DNA of 46,113 bases. Origin: a virus. This document shows positions 1 to 10,324 of this stretch, one piece after another. Location: positions 1 to 46,113 of the IMG/VR virus record IMGVR_UViG_3300025120_000110. The stretch is one strand, 5' to 3'. A model generated the notes under the pieces. The model was not told the DNA's origin. It saw only the letters and a program-made list of their open reading frames with translations, and searched no databases. A program made the position numbers and the translations under genes. Position 1 is the stretch's first letter. Each line of letters opens with the position of its first letter.

Positions 1-634
1 AAAATGTTCTTTTTCTTTTTTTATGAGCCGTATATTTAAATTGATCTTGATTTTCTAGCTTAACAACTCCTGCAACATTCGCAGCAGTTGAGAAAAGTGG
101 AATAAAGTCTAAATCTGTTGTCCCCATAGAAACACCTACCCCCACTCCAGAATATACTTTTTGTCCATTTAAAAAATAATCACAATCATTAAAGGTTACT
201 GACCCGATACCTGCATTTATGTTTGTTTTTAAAGATTGTCCAAAATCTCCAGTCGCTGCAAATAGACCTCCAGTAACAATATTATATGTTAATTTTGAAT
301 CTCCGTTTTCTGGAGTTGTTTGATGAAAATATAATTTAGCTTTATCAAAATCATCTGACTCGTCTCCCTTTGTAAAAAAATCTCCTGTTTTTATATTATA
401 AAAAGTCTCATTTGTAATCGTGGAAGTTAAAGGAACTTCTTGAAATAAACTCTGCCCATTCAAATATAAAGATACTTCTTGCTGGCCCGTGCTTACGGAT
501 CTGTCATAGAAAAAATCTCCTAAACTTCCAACAGCATCTCTATTTAATAAATCAAAAGTTTTCGTCCCTAAAATTTCCGAAGAACAATCAGAAACCAAAG
601 CTCCACCAGTGCTTGAAACAACATCATAAATCAT
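1..634 (-). CDS. Distal tail protein, C-terminus beyond left edge (partial)
   Basis: An open frame of 211 codons runs from an ATG at 634 to the left edge without a stop; the protein starts MIYDVVSSTGG. Its ATG overlaps the stop of the neighbouring gene by four bases (ATGA), which argues for this start and for translational coupling. The sequence is rich in Gly, Ser, Thr and aromatic residues, with short beta-strand-like stretches and no catalytic motif that I recognise. The visible part ends in a basic patch (AHKKRKRTF). Its place after the tape measure and three other distal tail genes suggests a baseplate, tip or fibre component. Function is inferred from position only. Confidence 0.6.
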   Translation of the reverse strand, partial: MIYDVVSSTGGALVSDCSSEILGTKTFDLLNRDAVGSLGDFFYDRSVSTGQQEVSLYLNGQSLFQEVPLTSTITNETFYNIKTGDFFTKGDESDDFDKAKLYFHQTTPENGDSKLTYNIVTGGLFAATGDFGQSLKTNINAGIGSVTFNDCDYFLNGQKVYSGVGVGVSMGTTDLDFIPLFSTAANVAGVVKLENQDQFKYTAHKKRKRTF

Positions 635-2025
635 TTTCTCTCCCCCTTATAATAAACGTAATCTTTTTTAAATAAATCTGATGGTCCAGAGAGGCTTACG
701 CCAGAAGCTTTTAAAGCGGGCCTGTCTTCTACTGTTTCAAAAAGAGGGATCTGAGTAACTCCACTTATATCTGGTAAATCTCCAGCTTGAAATCTAAATC
801 CATACAGTTTCACCCCGACAGTAGCAGAACCAGAAATACCTTTTCTTTCAATATAGTTTTGAACTTGTGATTCAACGTGACGAAGACCTAATGTTGAAAA
901 AGCGCTATCTCCACTAGGCACATATTGATAACCAGAATCAGGATGAAGAAGACCTACTTGTTCTTTGTTAAAAGTTGTAACTCCTCCTTCTTCAAATGTA
1001 TTATATTCAAAATAGACATCACCTTCAAATTTTGAAGCAGTAGAACTTGCTGTAAGCCCTCCTGTTAACATATATCTACCAGTAGAAATATTTAAACTTC
1101 CAGTGTTTTCATAGTCATATCCCGTTATACCTGTTTTAAATGTAGTAACTTGTCTATATCCAGTAATTATTTTTTTGGTCGTTGCTCCTGTTTGACTTTC
1201 AAAAAATGAACCAATTAACCCACTTCCAATGCTAAACTCTAAACTTGGAGCGACATAACCAGATAATAAGCAAAAAGAATTCAGACTAATATCAGATGTT
1301 CTAAATTCGCCAGAAGGCCCAGCCGTTCCCCCTCTAAAATATTGATTAGAGCCTCCTAAATAAAATTCTGTATTATTACCAATGTAGCTAGAATCCACAT
1401 TAAATGTCTCAGTCTCTAGGTTATGATTTAAGTAATCAAATCTTGAAAGAGATAAGGTGTTTGACCCAACAGAAAACCCAACAATATTTCTTCTCGAAAG
1501 TTCTATCGAATTAGCGGTATAAATAAAATCTCCTCCTCTATCAAACGATTGATAAAATAGTTTGCCCCTATCATTAACACCAAAATTAAAGCCCCTTGAA
1601 CCAGTTACGACTAATCCATCAACACTTGTTGAGATTTTTTCAAGAGAACCAAAAATAACAGAGTCAGAAACTTCATTATTAAATTGAAAATCAACTACAC
1701 TAGATAAAGAAGAATATTTAACTGCTGGTGTATCTACCCTTAACGTTGATTTACTTAAATCTGCCATATCATTACCCAGAAAAATTCCTGTAGTAAAGAG
1801 TTTCGCACCAGCAACGGTAGATTGTCCAGAATGAGTAACGATCCCACTATATATCCCCGTGTTTACAGATGGATCACAATTTTCTATAACCCCATAGTTT
1901 AATCCTCCCGCAGATTCATTACCAATGTGTCTTCCACTCATACCAGAAAAATCATAATAAGTCAAAATCTTTTGGTTACTTCCAAAAGATTCAATAATAC
2001 TATAATTTAATCCCGACTGACTCAT
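631..2025 (-). CDS. Distal tail protein with LamG-like middle
   Basis: A 464-residue protein encoded after the tape measure in the virion operon. Residues about 90-270 look like a concanavalin/LamG-type beta sandwich: alternating hydrophobic strands separated by Gly/Asn/Ser turns, such as the FQFNNEVSDSVIFGS and TEFYLGGSNQYFRGG stretches. Such domains in tail proteins usually bind carbohydrate or pack fibres. The C-terminus is more charged. No enzyme motif is visible. It starts with ATG one base downstream of the preceding stop and overlaps the next gene by four bases, so the distal tail genes look co-translated. A tail tip or fibre protein is the likely role; the domain call is by eye. Confidence 0.55.
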   Translation of the reverse strand: MSQSGLNYSIIESFGSNQKILTYYDFSGMSGRHIGNESAGGLNYGVIENCDPSVNTGIYSGIVTHSGQSTVAGAKLFTTGIFLGNDMADLSKSTLRVDTPAVKYSSLSSVVDFQFNNEVSDSVIFGSLEKISTSVDGLVVTGSRGFNFGVNDRGKLFYQSFDRGGDFIYTANSIELSRRNIVGFSVGSNTLSLSRFDYLNHNLETETFNVDSSYIGNNTEFYLGGSNQYFRGGTAGPSGEFRTSDISLNSFCLLSGYVAPSLEFSIGSGLIGSFFESQTGATTKKIITGYRQVTTFKTGITGYDYENTGSLNISTGRYMLTGGLTASSTASKFEGDVYFEYNTFEEGGVTTFNKEQVGLLHPDSGYQYVPSGDSAFSTLGLRHVESQVQNYIERKGISGSATVGVKLYGFRFQAGDLPDISGVTQIPLFETVEDRPALKASGVSLSGPSDLFKKDYVYYKGERK

Positions 2026-2026
2026 A

Positions 2027-3646
2027 TTAATAATACCTACTCATATTATAAGAAATAGTTTGATCATTTAAACTACTACTTTCGTTAAAAGAAAATACTC
2101 CACTGGCATAACCACTAGATATTTCTATTAATTTTTGTAAATCTCCAGTTGAAGCTTCACAACTAGCTGCAACAGCATACTCTCCTGCTCTCCTATTTAC
2201 TAATTTTTGTTTAGCAAATCCCCCTAAACTTGGGACGATTCCACTCAACTCAATAGGTTTTTTATCTGTTATACTAATTTGCAATCCAGATAATTGACCA
2301 GAGGATAAATCTATCCTATTATCAAATTCTAAAGAATACGAGATAGAACTTTCTTGAGGGCTTTTCGTTATTTGTCTTGAGTTGGGATTTGGGTTTAGAA
2401 AGTCTCCGCTTATATTATAACCTGTTGCATCTCCTGTAAAATCTTGCAGAGCTTCTATCGCTAAATTCAAAAACCCAGAGTTTGCTATGACACCACTATA
2501 CTGAGCATCTACTTGTTTAAATCTTTCTCCAGTGGCAGGATCTCCAGTGCCTATTATATCAAATGGTCCTTTGTATTTGAATTCTCCATTGATAGACACT
2601 CTGACTACTGATTCATCTTTACTAGCAGAAACTGTCGCTGATCTAGTATGAAGAATATTCCCACTCCTATCTAAATTTTCTGGATCAGAAAAAGTATATG
2701 TAAAATTTACAACATTAGATCCAGTATCTAAATCATAACTAACAGTAGAAGGTCCATTATTTATAAAAGTATAAGAACCAGTTTCATAATTAGAAAGAGA
2801 AGAAGCTACAGCATTTACGGCTACTTGAGTTGCTTGACTTGAATCAAAAATACCAGTATCTAATAACCCTGTCCCGAATTGAGGAGAATCAAAACTTCCT
2901 TGAACTGATCCGTTGACAGTTACATTTAACCCGTCTTGTTTGTCAAAAGATATTTTTGTTGAACAATTTAAAATTCCAGATTTTGAAACTCCTGTTGTAG
3001 TCAAATCTTCGCTAGTGCTATACTTATAAACTTCATCTATGGCGTATTCATTACTAGATTTATCGATGTTTTCAGTTCTTGAAAACAAGAACGCATTATT
3101 GTTAGCACCTGTTTGGAATAAACTTAAATCTCTACACCCAGTAGTTCTTCCTGTTACGAAATGTCTAGCATTCACCAAAGGATCACTGCTATCAACTTTA
3201 ATTCCTTTTGCAGAAACGGAATGACTTACTTCTGTTATTCTTCCGTTTTGCTCTGAAAAATCCCATTCATCTTTTGGATTTTCTATCCCAAAAAACTGAG
3301 AAAAAGTTTCCTCCGAATAACTTTCAAAAGAAACGGAATATGGCAAAACTGTTGTTAGATCAGAAGAATCGAAAGAAATTGATATAGGCTTCGCTGATGC
3401 GAATTGCTTATTGCTATCGTTATTGCTAATAGTAATAGTTTGAAATTCTGAAAGCATTCCGCTAATCATTTGCATTTTTTGCAAATGAAGGCCACTCAAG
3501 TTAGATCCAGTTAAATTGCCTACTATTTCTATAGAATTTTTAGTGTGGTCTACTGCTCCTTGGATATATACAGGCTCTACCCCATACCCAACTAATGGAG
3601 TCGGGTAAGGAAAACTATAAGATCCATATGTTACGGTTTCTGCCAT
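2027..3646 (-). CDS. Distal tail/baseplate structural protein
   Basis: A 539-residue protein rich in Ser, Thr, Gly and Asn, predicted to be mostly beta structure, with no signal peptide and no catalytic motif. It shares a recurring pattern of the type ISYSLEFDNR / VRVSINGEFKYKG with the adjacent protein encoded at 3646-5187 (IEYSLSITYSNKG), which suggests that the two contain related beta modules and may have arisen by duplication. Its start codon overlaps the upstream stop by one base. It lies in the block between tape measure and fibre genes, where phages encode distal tail, hub and tip proteins. The specific role is unknown. Confidence 0.55.
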   Translation of the reverse strand: MAETVTYGSYSFPYPTPLVGYGVEPVYIQGAVDHTKNSIEIVGNLTGSNLSGLHLQKMQMISGMLSEFQTITISNNDSNKQFASAKPISISFDSSDLTTVLPYSVSFESYSEETFSQFFGIENPKDEWDFSEQNGRITEVSHSVSAKGIKVDSSDPLVNARHFVTGRTTGCRDLSLFQTGANNNAFLFSRTENIDKSSNEYAIDEVYKYSTSEDLTTTGVSKSGILNCSTKISFDKQDGLNVTVNGSVQGSFDSPQFGTGLLDTGIFDSSQATQVAVNAVASSLSNYETGSYTFINNGPSTVSYDLDTGSNVVNFTYTFSDPENLDRSGNILHTRSATVSASKDESVVRVSINGEFKYKGPFDIIGTGDPATGERFKQVDAQYSGVIANSGFLNLAIEALQDFTGDATGYNISGDFLNPNPNSRQITKSPQESSISYSLEFDNRIDLSSGQLSGLQISITDKKPIELSGIVPSLGGFAKQKLVNRRAGEYAVAASCEASTGDLQKLIEISSGYASGVFSFNESSSLNDQTISYNMSRYY

Positions 3647-5187
3647 TATATAAATAAGTATTGTATACTTCGTGATGCGGTTCCTTGTCCTAGATTTAAG
3701 TTGATGACATCATTAATAATATGAATTACATTTTCGTCAACCATCTCATTCATTTCAGATGTTTTTGACTCTAAAACATTTCTAACGTCATAAATTCCCA
3801 TACTTTGACTTGTGACTGCTTCCGCTGTAACTGAAGCTTGACCCACTGTTTTCTTATCATTAACTACAATTTGATCTTCTAAATTCACTAAATCTAAAAA
3901 CTTATGAAGCCTATTAATTTTATGAGTCTTATTTAATGTTTTTTTAAATTTTAACAAACCATCATTATCATCTTTATAAGCGAGATCTGTTGTAAATGTT
4001 ATGCTTTCATTAATAGATCCTTCTGATTTTTGGAATGTTGTAGATCTAGCCTTTTCAACTATATCAGTAACTGGATGAAATAGTCTTTTTACTTTATCTT
4101 GATTAAATGTTTGATTTGAAATCCAAGAGGTTTTGGTATTTAAAAATTTTTCTCTGTTATTCCTACCTTTATTGCTATATGTAATAGATAAAGAATATTC
4201 TATAAATCTACCTTGTTTTGTTTCAGCGCCAGAATATGATATTCTTTCGTCTTGTGATCGAGAAGGGTCTGTGCTAAAAGATATTGTTAATGAACCTGAA
4301 TCCCCATCCTTTGTAATGCCCTTTTCAATTGATACTGGTGTACCAAATTCAGTTTCATTCTCAGAAGCGATTTCATCAATAATTGTCGCCATAGCAGAAG
4401 TAATAACATTTTCAGAATTTCGACTGAGAGAAGTTAAGTTAACTGTGTGTGTTTTATTTATAAATCCATTTTCTCCTATCTCAAGAGCTTGTGTTTGATT
4501 TTTACTAACTCCTTTTACGCCATCTATAAAAGAAGAATCAACTTTCTCTGATAAGGAAACTGATAGATCTATTAAATTATAAGTTTCTGTTATTAAACCC
4601 CTGAATCCCTTATCAATTTTTGCTTTTTCCGAGATTCCATCTTCTTGATATCCTAAAGATGGTCTATTGGCGAAATAATAATTAGTTAAAAATGTTTTCG
4701 CATCATTTAAAAATTGACTGCCAGCCTCTTGTTTATATTGTAAAGATATATTTCTATTAGAAGAATAATCCCCGCCAGATCTTTGAAAGTCATAAGTCTC
4801 TTTAAAGTTTTCTACTAAATTAGGATTTGGTATTAGTTTAGAAAATGTTTTAGAAGAATAATCATCAAGCCTTCTTGATTCTTGTATCACTATAGAAACT
4901 ATTTCAGAACCTACTAAAGTTCCAGCACTAAAATCAAACGATTGTATTCTTCCTTTTAGATAATCGTCTGCTCCAATTCTGGCTACTATATTTTGCCTTT
5001 CATAAGCTGCTGTTATAGCATCTCTTCCTTGGATCAAAGTAGTATCATTTTGTTCAAAATTAATATCAGAGACATCTATTTCATATGTCCCTTCTACTTC
5101 ATACCCAAATATTTCTTCTGTATCTAAATAAGAATAACTTACCTCAACAGCGGAAGATAATACATTATTGACTATAAGTGCTGCCAT
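3646..5187 (-). CDS. Distal tail protein next to tape measure
   Basis: A 513-residue protein whose gene directly follows the tape measure (six bases between stop and start). In many siphoviruses this is the place of the distal tail (Dit-like) or hub protein. Residues 1-100 contain beta-rich sequence with YSYLDTEEIFGYEVEG and an IVARIGADDYLKGRI stretch; the middle and C-terminus repeat the beta pattern also seen in the protein at 2027-3646. No lysozyme, peptidase or other enzyme signature is visible. Structural role inferred from position and composition; homology to a known Dit or Tal family cannot be confirmed by eye. Confidence 0.55.
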   Translation of the reverse strand: MAALIVNNVLSSAVEVSYSYLDTEEIFGYEVEGTYEIDVSDINFEQNDTTLIQGRDAITAAYERQNIVARIGADDYLKGRIQSFDFSAGTLVGSEIVSIVIQESRRLDDYSSKTFSKLIPNPNLVENFKETYDFQRSGGDYSSNRNISLQYKQEAGSQFLNDAKTFLTNYYFANRPSLGYQEDGISEKAKIDKGFRGLITETYNLIDLSVSLSEKVDSSFIDGVKGVSKNQTQALEIGENGFINKTHTVNLTSLSRNSENVITSAMATIIDEIASENETEFGTPVSIEKGITKDGDSGSLTISFSTDPSRSQDERISYSGAETKQGRFIEYSLSITYSNKGRNNREKFLNTKTSWISNQTFNQDKVKRLFHPVTDIVEKARSTTFQKSEGSINESITFTTDLAYKDDNDGLLKFKKTLNKTHKINRLHKFLDLVNLEDQIVVNDKKTVGQASVTAEAVTSQSMGIYDVRNVLESKTSEMNEMVDENVIHIINDVINLNLGQGTASRSIQYLFI

Positions 5188-5193
5188 AATAAA

Positions 5194-8100
5194 TTATTGT
5201 AAATCATCTACCTTGCCTTGTAATAGATCGACCTTGTTTTCTAGAGTAAGTAAATCTTTTCTTCTATTTTCCATGAATTTAGCGGCTTCTTCGACCAAAG
5301 CCGCTGCATTATTTGATGCTGTTAAATTCGATTCTGCAAAATCCTTTACCTTCTCAAATGATCCGACAGAGTTTTTTAGTTCGCCTTGTAATGTTTTCAA
5401 TGCTTCAGCGAAACCCTTTGTAGCCTCATTATTGTGAAGAGAATTAAAGGCTGTTTGAGATGCTGCCATTTCTGCCCTTAATGCCTCTTGTTGTTTAATT
5501 AATGATTTAGTTGATTGATCTAATTCTGCACCGAAATTAGTTTTTCCTATATTTACGAGGCTATCTGCAAATTTTGCTCGCTTGTCACCATCTTTTCCCT
5601 TTTCATTAACATTCTTATATTGGCCTCGAATAACAGCATTTCTTGCATCATCTATTTTTAATCTAAAGGCTTCAAGAGCCATTCCTGTTTTTCCTGTCGC
5701 TGCTGCAATTACTTCATTTACATTACCCAACCCTTTTGAATCGAACCCTTCAAATAGTTGGCCCAGAGTTTGAGTTTCATTATCTGTTCTGTCTTTTTTG
5801 TTGATTAGATTAATGGCTCTCATAGCATCTTGAAAAGTCGCAGTAACATCAACTCCACCTTGTTTTATAAGATGATCACTCAATTTAGATAATCCTTCAG
5901 ACATTCTTTTACGACCCTCTGATATTTTATCATCATTTTGAGCCATTAGTGCGCTAACATCTTCCATTTTGTTGAGAAATGATGTGCCAGCCTGTATAGC
6001 TGCTTTTTTAAACTTCTCTCCAGCTTCTGCCGCATTTTTTATTAGCTCTTTGGTGTCTTGTAATCCTAAAGGTTTTTGTCTTTCTGCCGCTAATTTTGCG
6101 TCTGCCTTCATTTGATCTTGTCTTAACAAATTAATATTTGCTAATGCTGCATTCTGCTCTGAGGTTAACATTGTTGCAGATGCAAATGGGCTATCTTTAC
6201 CTGCCGCCACTGTCAAACCAGATTGGATAGAAGCTCTTTCAGCCATACCCTTGACAGTTCTTCCCTTTAATCCTTTATTTACTCTTCCTTCAATATCTAC
6301 AGCCTTTGACCTAGCAACAGCAAGTCTTTCGCTTGCTCTCGCAAGAGCATTATTTGCCTTTTCTAATTTTTTTTCATAATCCTCTTGCTCTCCAATGGTT
6401 TCAAATCTCATTCCAGCAAGGTCTCTTGAAGCTGCCGCTAATCTATCTTGTGCTTGAGATAATTTCTCAAGATCTTGTTCTTCTTTTGAATATTCATCCT
6501 TTAAGGCTTTCATAGCCTGAACATATTCTTTTTGGATAACGCTAGTGTCTTGACCTGCGGCTTGCATTTTGGTCATGTTTTCTGTCGCCCTGTCCATAAA
6601 TCCCTGACTATTATTAAAGCCAAGTCTTCTATTTCTTGATCCTGATGAAGAAACCTCTGCATATCTTTGCATAATTTTTGGATCAAGAGGCTCTGGTCCT
6701 TGAAACGCTGAAACTAGTCCTTTGCCCAAACTGCTTCCAGCAACCGCACCTACGCCTCCTCCTAATAAACCTCCAATTGCCATACCAACTGGCCCTCCAA
6801 AAGCTCCCGCCATAGCTCCTAATTTAGCCCCTGCCAATCCACCAGCTAATGCTCCTCCTGCACCACCAAGTTCTTGATCTCTTTCTTGTGTAGTAATAGT
6901 TCCTGCTTTTTCCTGTTGGAAAGCATCGAAAGCACTAAATCCAGCTAAACCAATAGCCAATGGGGCTCCACCAAGTTTGCCTAGTTTACCCACCTTTCCC
7001 ATAGATCTAGTTCTGGCATTTGCGCTGCGTTGAAGATCATTCGCTTTTCTTGTTGCAGTCTTACGATTAAACCCATCAGACATTAAAGACTTTTTTATAG
7101 CATGGCGACTTCGACCGCCCATAGGATCTTTGCTCATAGGCAAGCGACTCTGTATTCCCTGCCTCACCTTTGAGACTGCTCTAGTTCTACCAACAGAAGC
7201 TCCCACACGGCCCATCCCCGCTTGTACTCCTTTACCGACACTTGAAAATGCTCTCCCGCCGATTCCTCCTGTGACCATATTAAGAGCAGACATTGCCATT
7301 AAAGCTGTCATCGCATGATTTGCGGCATTAGCAACGCCCTCTAGCCCACTATTGGCAGATGATTGCGCTCTTGAGGCATTATCAAGAAGCTGAATCTCTT
7401 GCATTTTAGTCGAGATACTTTTTTCGCTTGCCAGTATTTGATCAATTTTAACTTCAGCGTCCATCTCAGTCGCATTAGCTGATTGATCTGTTGCAGAAGT
7501 AAGTGAGTTTAAAGCCATCTGCATTGAACCTAAAGCAATAATGAAACCAGAAGCGCCGCTCATTAAACCGCCGCCACCCCCTTTTGCGTAATTTGGAATA
7601 AATCCTCCCGCAAACATGCCAATACCCTTGCGCTCTCTCTTTATAGCGTCTTGCACCCCGTTAGGCTCATCTCTTATATTTGTCAGAACCTTTCTTCCCT
7701 TATCATCAGAGTGTATCCTCATTAAAGACTGAGGAACGCCACCTCCGTTAGCATAGTTTGGAACAAATCCTGCCGCAGCAGACATCGGAGCGCCCTTTCT
7801 TGGCAAGCTCCTCATGGTTTGTTGAATGAATTTATCTTTTTGCCCCTGACTGTTTTTAAAATCACCCCACTTGTAGTTCTTTCCAGTAATCCCAAATATT
7901 TCTTCTACAGCTTTATTGCCAGCAATATTAACATCTAAAGTATTGTTTCCTGTTCCAGATTTTATTCCACCAGTTACAGCCTCGATAATAGATTCAAAAA
8001 TAGCTCCCCTTAATGCTCCAAAAGCACCTGCTCCACCCTCCTTTAAAACTCTTTGTTTTACTTGTTTCGTTGTAAACTTTCTAGGCTGCATTTTTAATTT

Positions 8101-10305
8101 GCCCCCACTCTTTGAAACAATGCTCTCCATAGAGTTATTAACGCCTCTAGTTAAAGAAGCATCTAGGATTTGATCCATCCTTAACATTCTCCTAAACCCA
8201 GAGTCTTGTTTTAGATTGGGGTCTATTCCAGCAACACTTCCATCAAAACCCGAAAACCTTGATTCAAGTCTTTTTTTAGATTGGAAATTTGTCTTAAGAG
8301 CGCCTTCTAATAGAGCTTGAGCTTGAGGCACAAGCATCAGAGCTTTTTTACTATCTAAAGAGTCTGCATTATATCTAGGGAAGTTAGCTCCATCTGCCCT
8401 CTTAATAGCTCCTTTTCTATAGCCAGAGAGAGCCGCTTGCTCTGCTGATATTTGACCTGATTTTATTCTAGGAGATATTTGGGCTGCGCTTAAAGCAGGT
8501 CCAGCAAATCCTCCTATACCGAATTTATTATAATTAGGAACAAATCCTCCAGCATAAGATGGTATTATAGCGGAGTCTTTGCCACCCGCAAAATTGCGGA
8601 CCTCTGTCTCCTTATTATTCATGATAACTCTTCTCCCTTGAATCGTGCCATCACTTAACCTAGCTCTAACATCAGGAGGCGCTCCTAGCGCCCTTGCCTC
8701 TGCCTCTTCTGCTCTAAATCCCATACTGAATCTACCTCTTTTCCCAGTAAATCCACCTGTATTACTAAATCCTGTAACGCCTCTAGCAGCAGCCATATTA
8801 GCCAACCCTCTCATTAATTGAGCTTGTTGAGAGAGTAGAGCATTTTCTCTTTGAATTGCAGATATAACAGCTTGCTCTTTTTGAGCTTGGCTCATTGTAG
8901 TGCTTTCCATCTGCTTCCTCAAACTAGAATCTCTTTGAAGAAGCCCTACTATACCTCCTTCAATTTGTTTTATTTTCTCTGTTTGACTGCCCATTGAAAA
9001 TAAAGCCCTCAAACCTTCTGATGCAAATTTAGCAACTAATTTAAAAATTTTAACAAAAGCCGCTGTAAATATAACAACCGCTGGTCCACTTAAAAAAGAA
9101 CCTATTGTTTTAAATAAACCTTTTACAAAAACATTCCCTTTCTCTGGATCTAAAGCTGTATTTAGAAAATCTGTAACTTTTGTTGCTATACCTACCAAGC
9201 CCTCAAGCAATGGACCAAATGTAACAGATCCAATCCTTTCAGCTAGAGAGGTGAGTCCTTGAACAAGTGAATTTATTTGAGCAGATATAGTTTCATTTAA
9301 TAATTTATTTTTTTCAAAAGCTTCATTTGTGGCACTGGCAGCGGTCAAAGCAGCTTTTTGGAATATAGAAGTATTAGAACCCAAATCTTTTAATGAGGCA
9401 CTAACTACGTTAATTTGGAAAACACCCCCTGCTAATTCCTTAATTTTAGAAACAACAGTGGGATCAGCGATACCTTCTATTGCATTAGATAAAGCCTGTA
9501 ATTTTTGGACTCCAGACTGATTTGCATCAATCGCAACTCCTAATTCTTTCAGTTCTGAAATCGTTGTTCCTCTTTGTAGCCTTGTAAAAATAGATTTAAA
9601 TGCGTTACCAATAACAGCACCTCCCCTTGAGGTTCTTTGTTCTACTGCTGTGATTAAACCAAGTAACTCATTAAAACTCACACCAGCATCCTCTGCTGTG
9701 GAACCTGCTCGCTGGAAAGCTGCGGCCAAATCATCCGTTGATACAGCAAAAGCTGTATCCACAGCTACCATTTTATTAACAATCTGAGTATGAGAAAGTC
9801 CAGCAGATGTAAATCCATTTATAGCAGCAGTAAGAGCCTTTACAGACTTTTCTGCGTCCATGCCAGAAATCCTTGTAAGGATAAGGGCTGATTTAAGCCT
9901 AGAAGCAGTTTCTTCGGCACTTAAACCTTGCCTAGCTAATTCTGCTGCTCCGTCTGCGACTGTAGCGAAAGACTGTCCTGTTTCTTTTGCTACTTGAAAG
10001 ATAGAATTTCTAAACCTATTAAAATTACCTTCTGTTGCTTGAAAAATAGAATTAATTTCTGTTAATCTTTTTTGAACATCAATAGTTGTAGAAACAAGCT
10101 TTTTAAATGATTGCGTAACACCATTAATAACAACTGTGGTGGCACCAAAGGCAAAAACACGCGCAGTCGAAGCATCCAAAGATTTTTGGAACTCTGAAGC
10201 CTGTCCCGTAATCCTGCCTAAAGCCTGTTGAATCTGCTTTGTTGAAGCATTTAGGCTCTGTGGATTGAGACTTACATTTAAGGATGCATTTAAACTAGTC
10301 GCCAT
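5194..10305 (-). CDS. Tail tape measure protein with GGFVPNYA motifs and apparent inserted domain
   Basis: A 1703-residue tape measure protein, the longest gene in the window. It sets tail length and is normally ejected with the DNA. Residues about 60-340 match the TP901-type tape measure core (alpha-helical, with EINSIFQATEGNF and AELARQGLSAEETA followed by TSRGGAVIGNAFKSIF). Hydrophobic segments lie near 365-430, with Gly-rich hydrophobic stretches near 910-935 and 1150-1190; the C-terminal third is coiled-coil. Three motifs of the type GGF(V/I)PNY(A/N) occur near residues 588, 847 and 902. Between the first two is a globular-looking insert with FESIIEAV near 772, TLDV near 790 and GDFK near 813, which could be an E/D/DxK nuclease pattern. 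Chaperone-like genes lie directly upstream, as is usual. Confidence 0.92.
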   Translation of the reverse strand: MATSLNASLNVSLNPQSLNASTKQIQQALGRITGQASEFQKSLDASTARVFAFGATTVVINGVTQSFKKLVSTTIDVQKRLTEINSIFQATEGNFNRFRNSIFQVAKETGQSFATVADGAAELARQGLSAEETASRLKSALILTRISGMDAEKSVKALTAAINGFTSAGLSHTQIVNKMVAVDTAFAVSTDDLAAAFQRAGSTAEDAGVSFNELLGLITAVEQRTSRGGAVIGNAFKSIFTRLQRGTTISELKELGVAIDANQSGVQKLQALSNAIEGIADPTVVSKIKELAGGVFQINVVSASLKDLGSNTSIFQKAALTAASATNEAFEKNKLLNETISAQINSLVQGLTSLAERIGSVTFGPLLEGLVGIATKVTDFLNTALDPEKGNVFVKGLFKTIGSFLSGPAVVIFTAAFVKIFKLVAKFASEGLRALFSMGSQTEKIKQIEGGIVGLLQRDSSLRKQMESTTMSQAQKEQAVISAIQRENALLSQQAQLMRGLANMAAARGVTGFSNTGGFTGKRGRFSMGFRAEEAEARALGAPPDVRARLSDGTIQGRRVIMNNKETEVRNFAGGKDSAIIPSYAGGFVPNYNKFGIGGFAGPALSAAQISPRIKSGQISAEQAALSGYRKGAIKRADGANFPRYNADSLDSKKALMLVPQAQALLEGALKTNFQSKKRLESRFSGFDGSVAGIDPNLKQDSGFRRMLRMDQILDASLTRGVNNSMESIVSKSGGKLKMQPRKFTTKQVKQRVLKEGGAGAFGALRGAIFESIIEAVTGGIKSGTGNNTLDVNIAGNKAVEEIFGITGKNYKWGDFKNSQGQKDKFIQQTMRSLPRKGAPMSAAAGFVPNYANGGGVPQSLMRIHSDDKGRKVLTNIRDEPNGVQDAIKRERKGIGMFAGGFIPNYAKGGGGGLMSGASGFIIALGSMQMALNSLTSATDQSANATEMDAEVKIDQILASEKSISTKMQEIQLLDNASRAQSSANSGLEGVANAANHAMTALMAMSALNMVTGGIGGRAFSSVGKGVQAGMGRVGASVGRTRAVSKVRQGIQSRLPMSKDPMGGRSRHAIKKSLMSDGFNRKTATRKANDLQRSANARTRSMGKVGKLGKLGGAPLAIGLAGFSAFDAFQQEKAGTITTQERDQELGGAGGALAGGLAGAKLGAMAGAFGGPVGMAIGGLLGGGVGAVAGSSLGKGLVSAFQGPEPLDPKIMQRYAEVSSSGSRNRRLGFNNSQGFMDRATENMTKMQAAGQDTSVIQKEYVQAMKALKDEYSKEEQDLEKLSQAQDRLAAASRDLAGMRFETIGEQEDYEKKLEKANNALARASERLAVARSKAVDIEGRVNKGLKGRTVKGMAERASIQSGLTVAAGKDSPFASATMLTSEQNAALANINLLRQDQMKADAKLAAERQKPLGLQDTKELIKNAAEAGEKFKKAAIQAGTSFLNKMEDVSALMAQNDDKISEGRKRMSEGLSKLSDHLIKQGGVDVTATFQDAMRAINLINKKDRTDNETQTLGQLFEGFDSKGLGNVNEVIAAATGKTGMALEAFRLKIDDARNAVIRGQYKNVNEKGKDGDKRAKFADSLVNIGKTNFGAELDQSTKSLIKQQEALRAEMAASQTAFNSLHNNEATKGFAEALKTLQGELKNSVGSFEKVKDFAESNLTASNNAAALVEEAAKFMENRRKDLLTLENKVDLLQGKVDDLQ

Positions 10306-10324
10306 ATAGTGTAAATTACACCTA

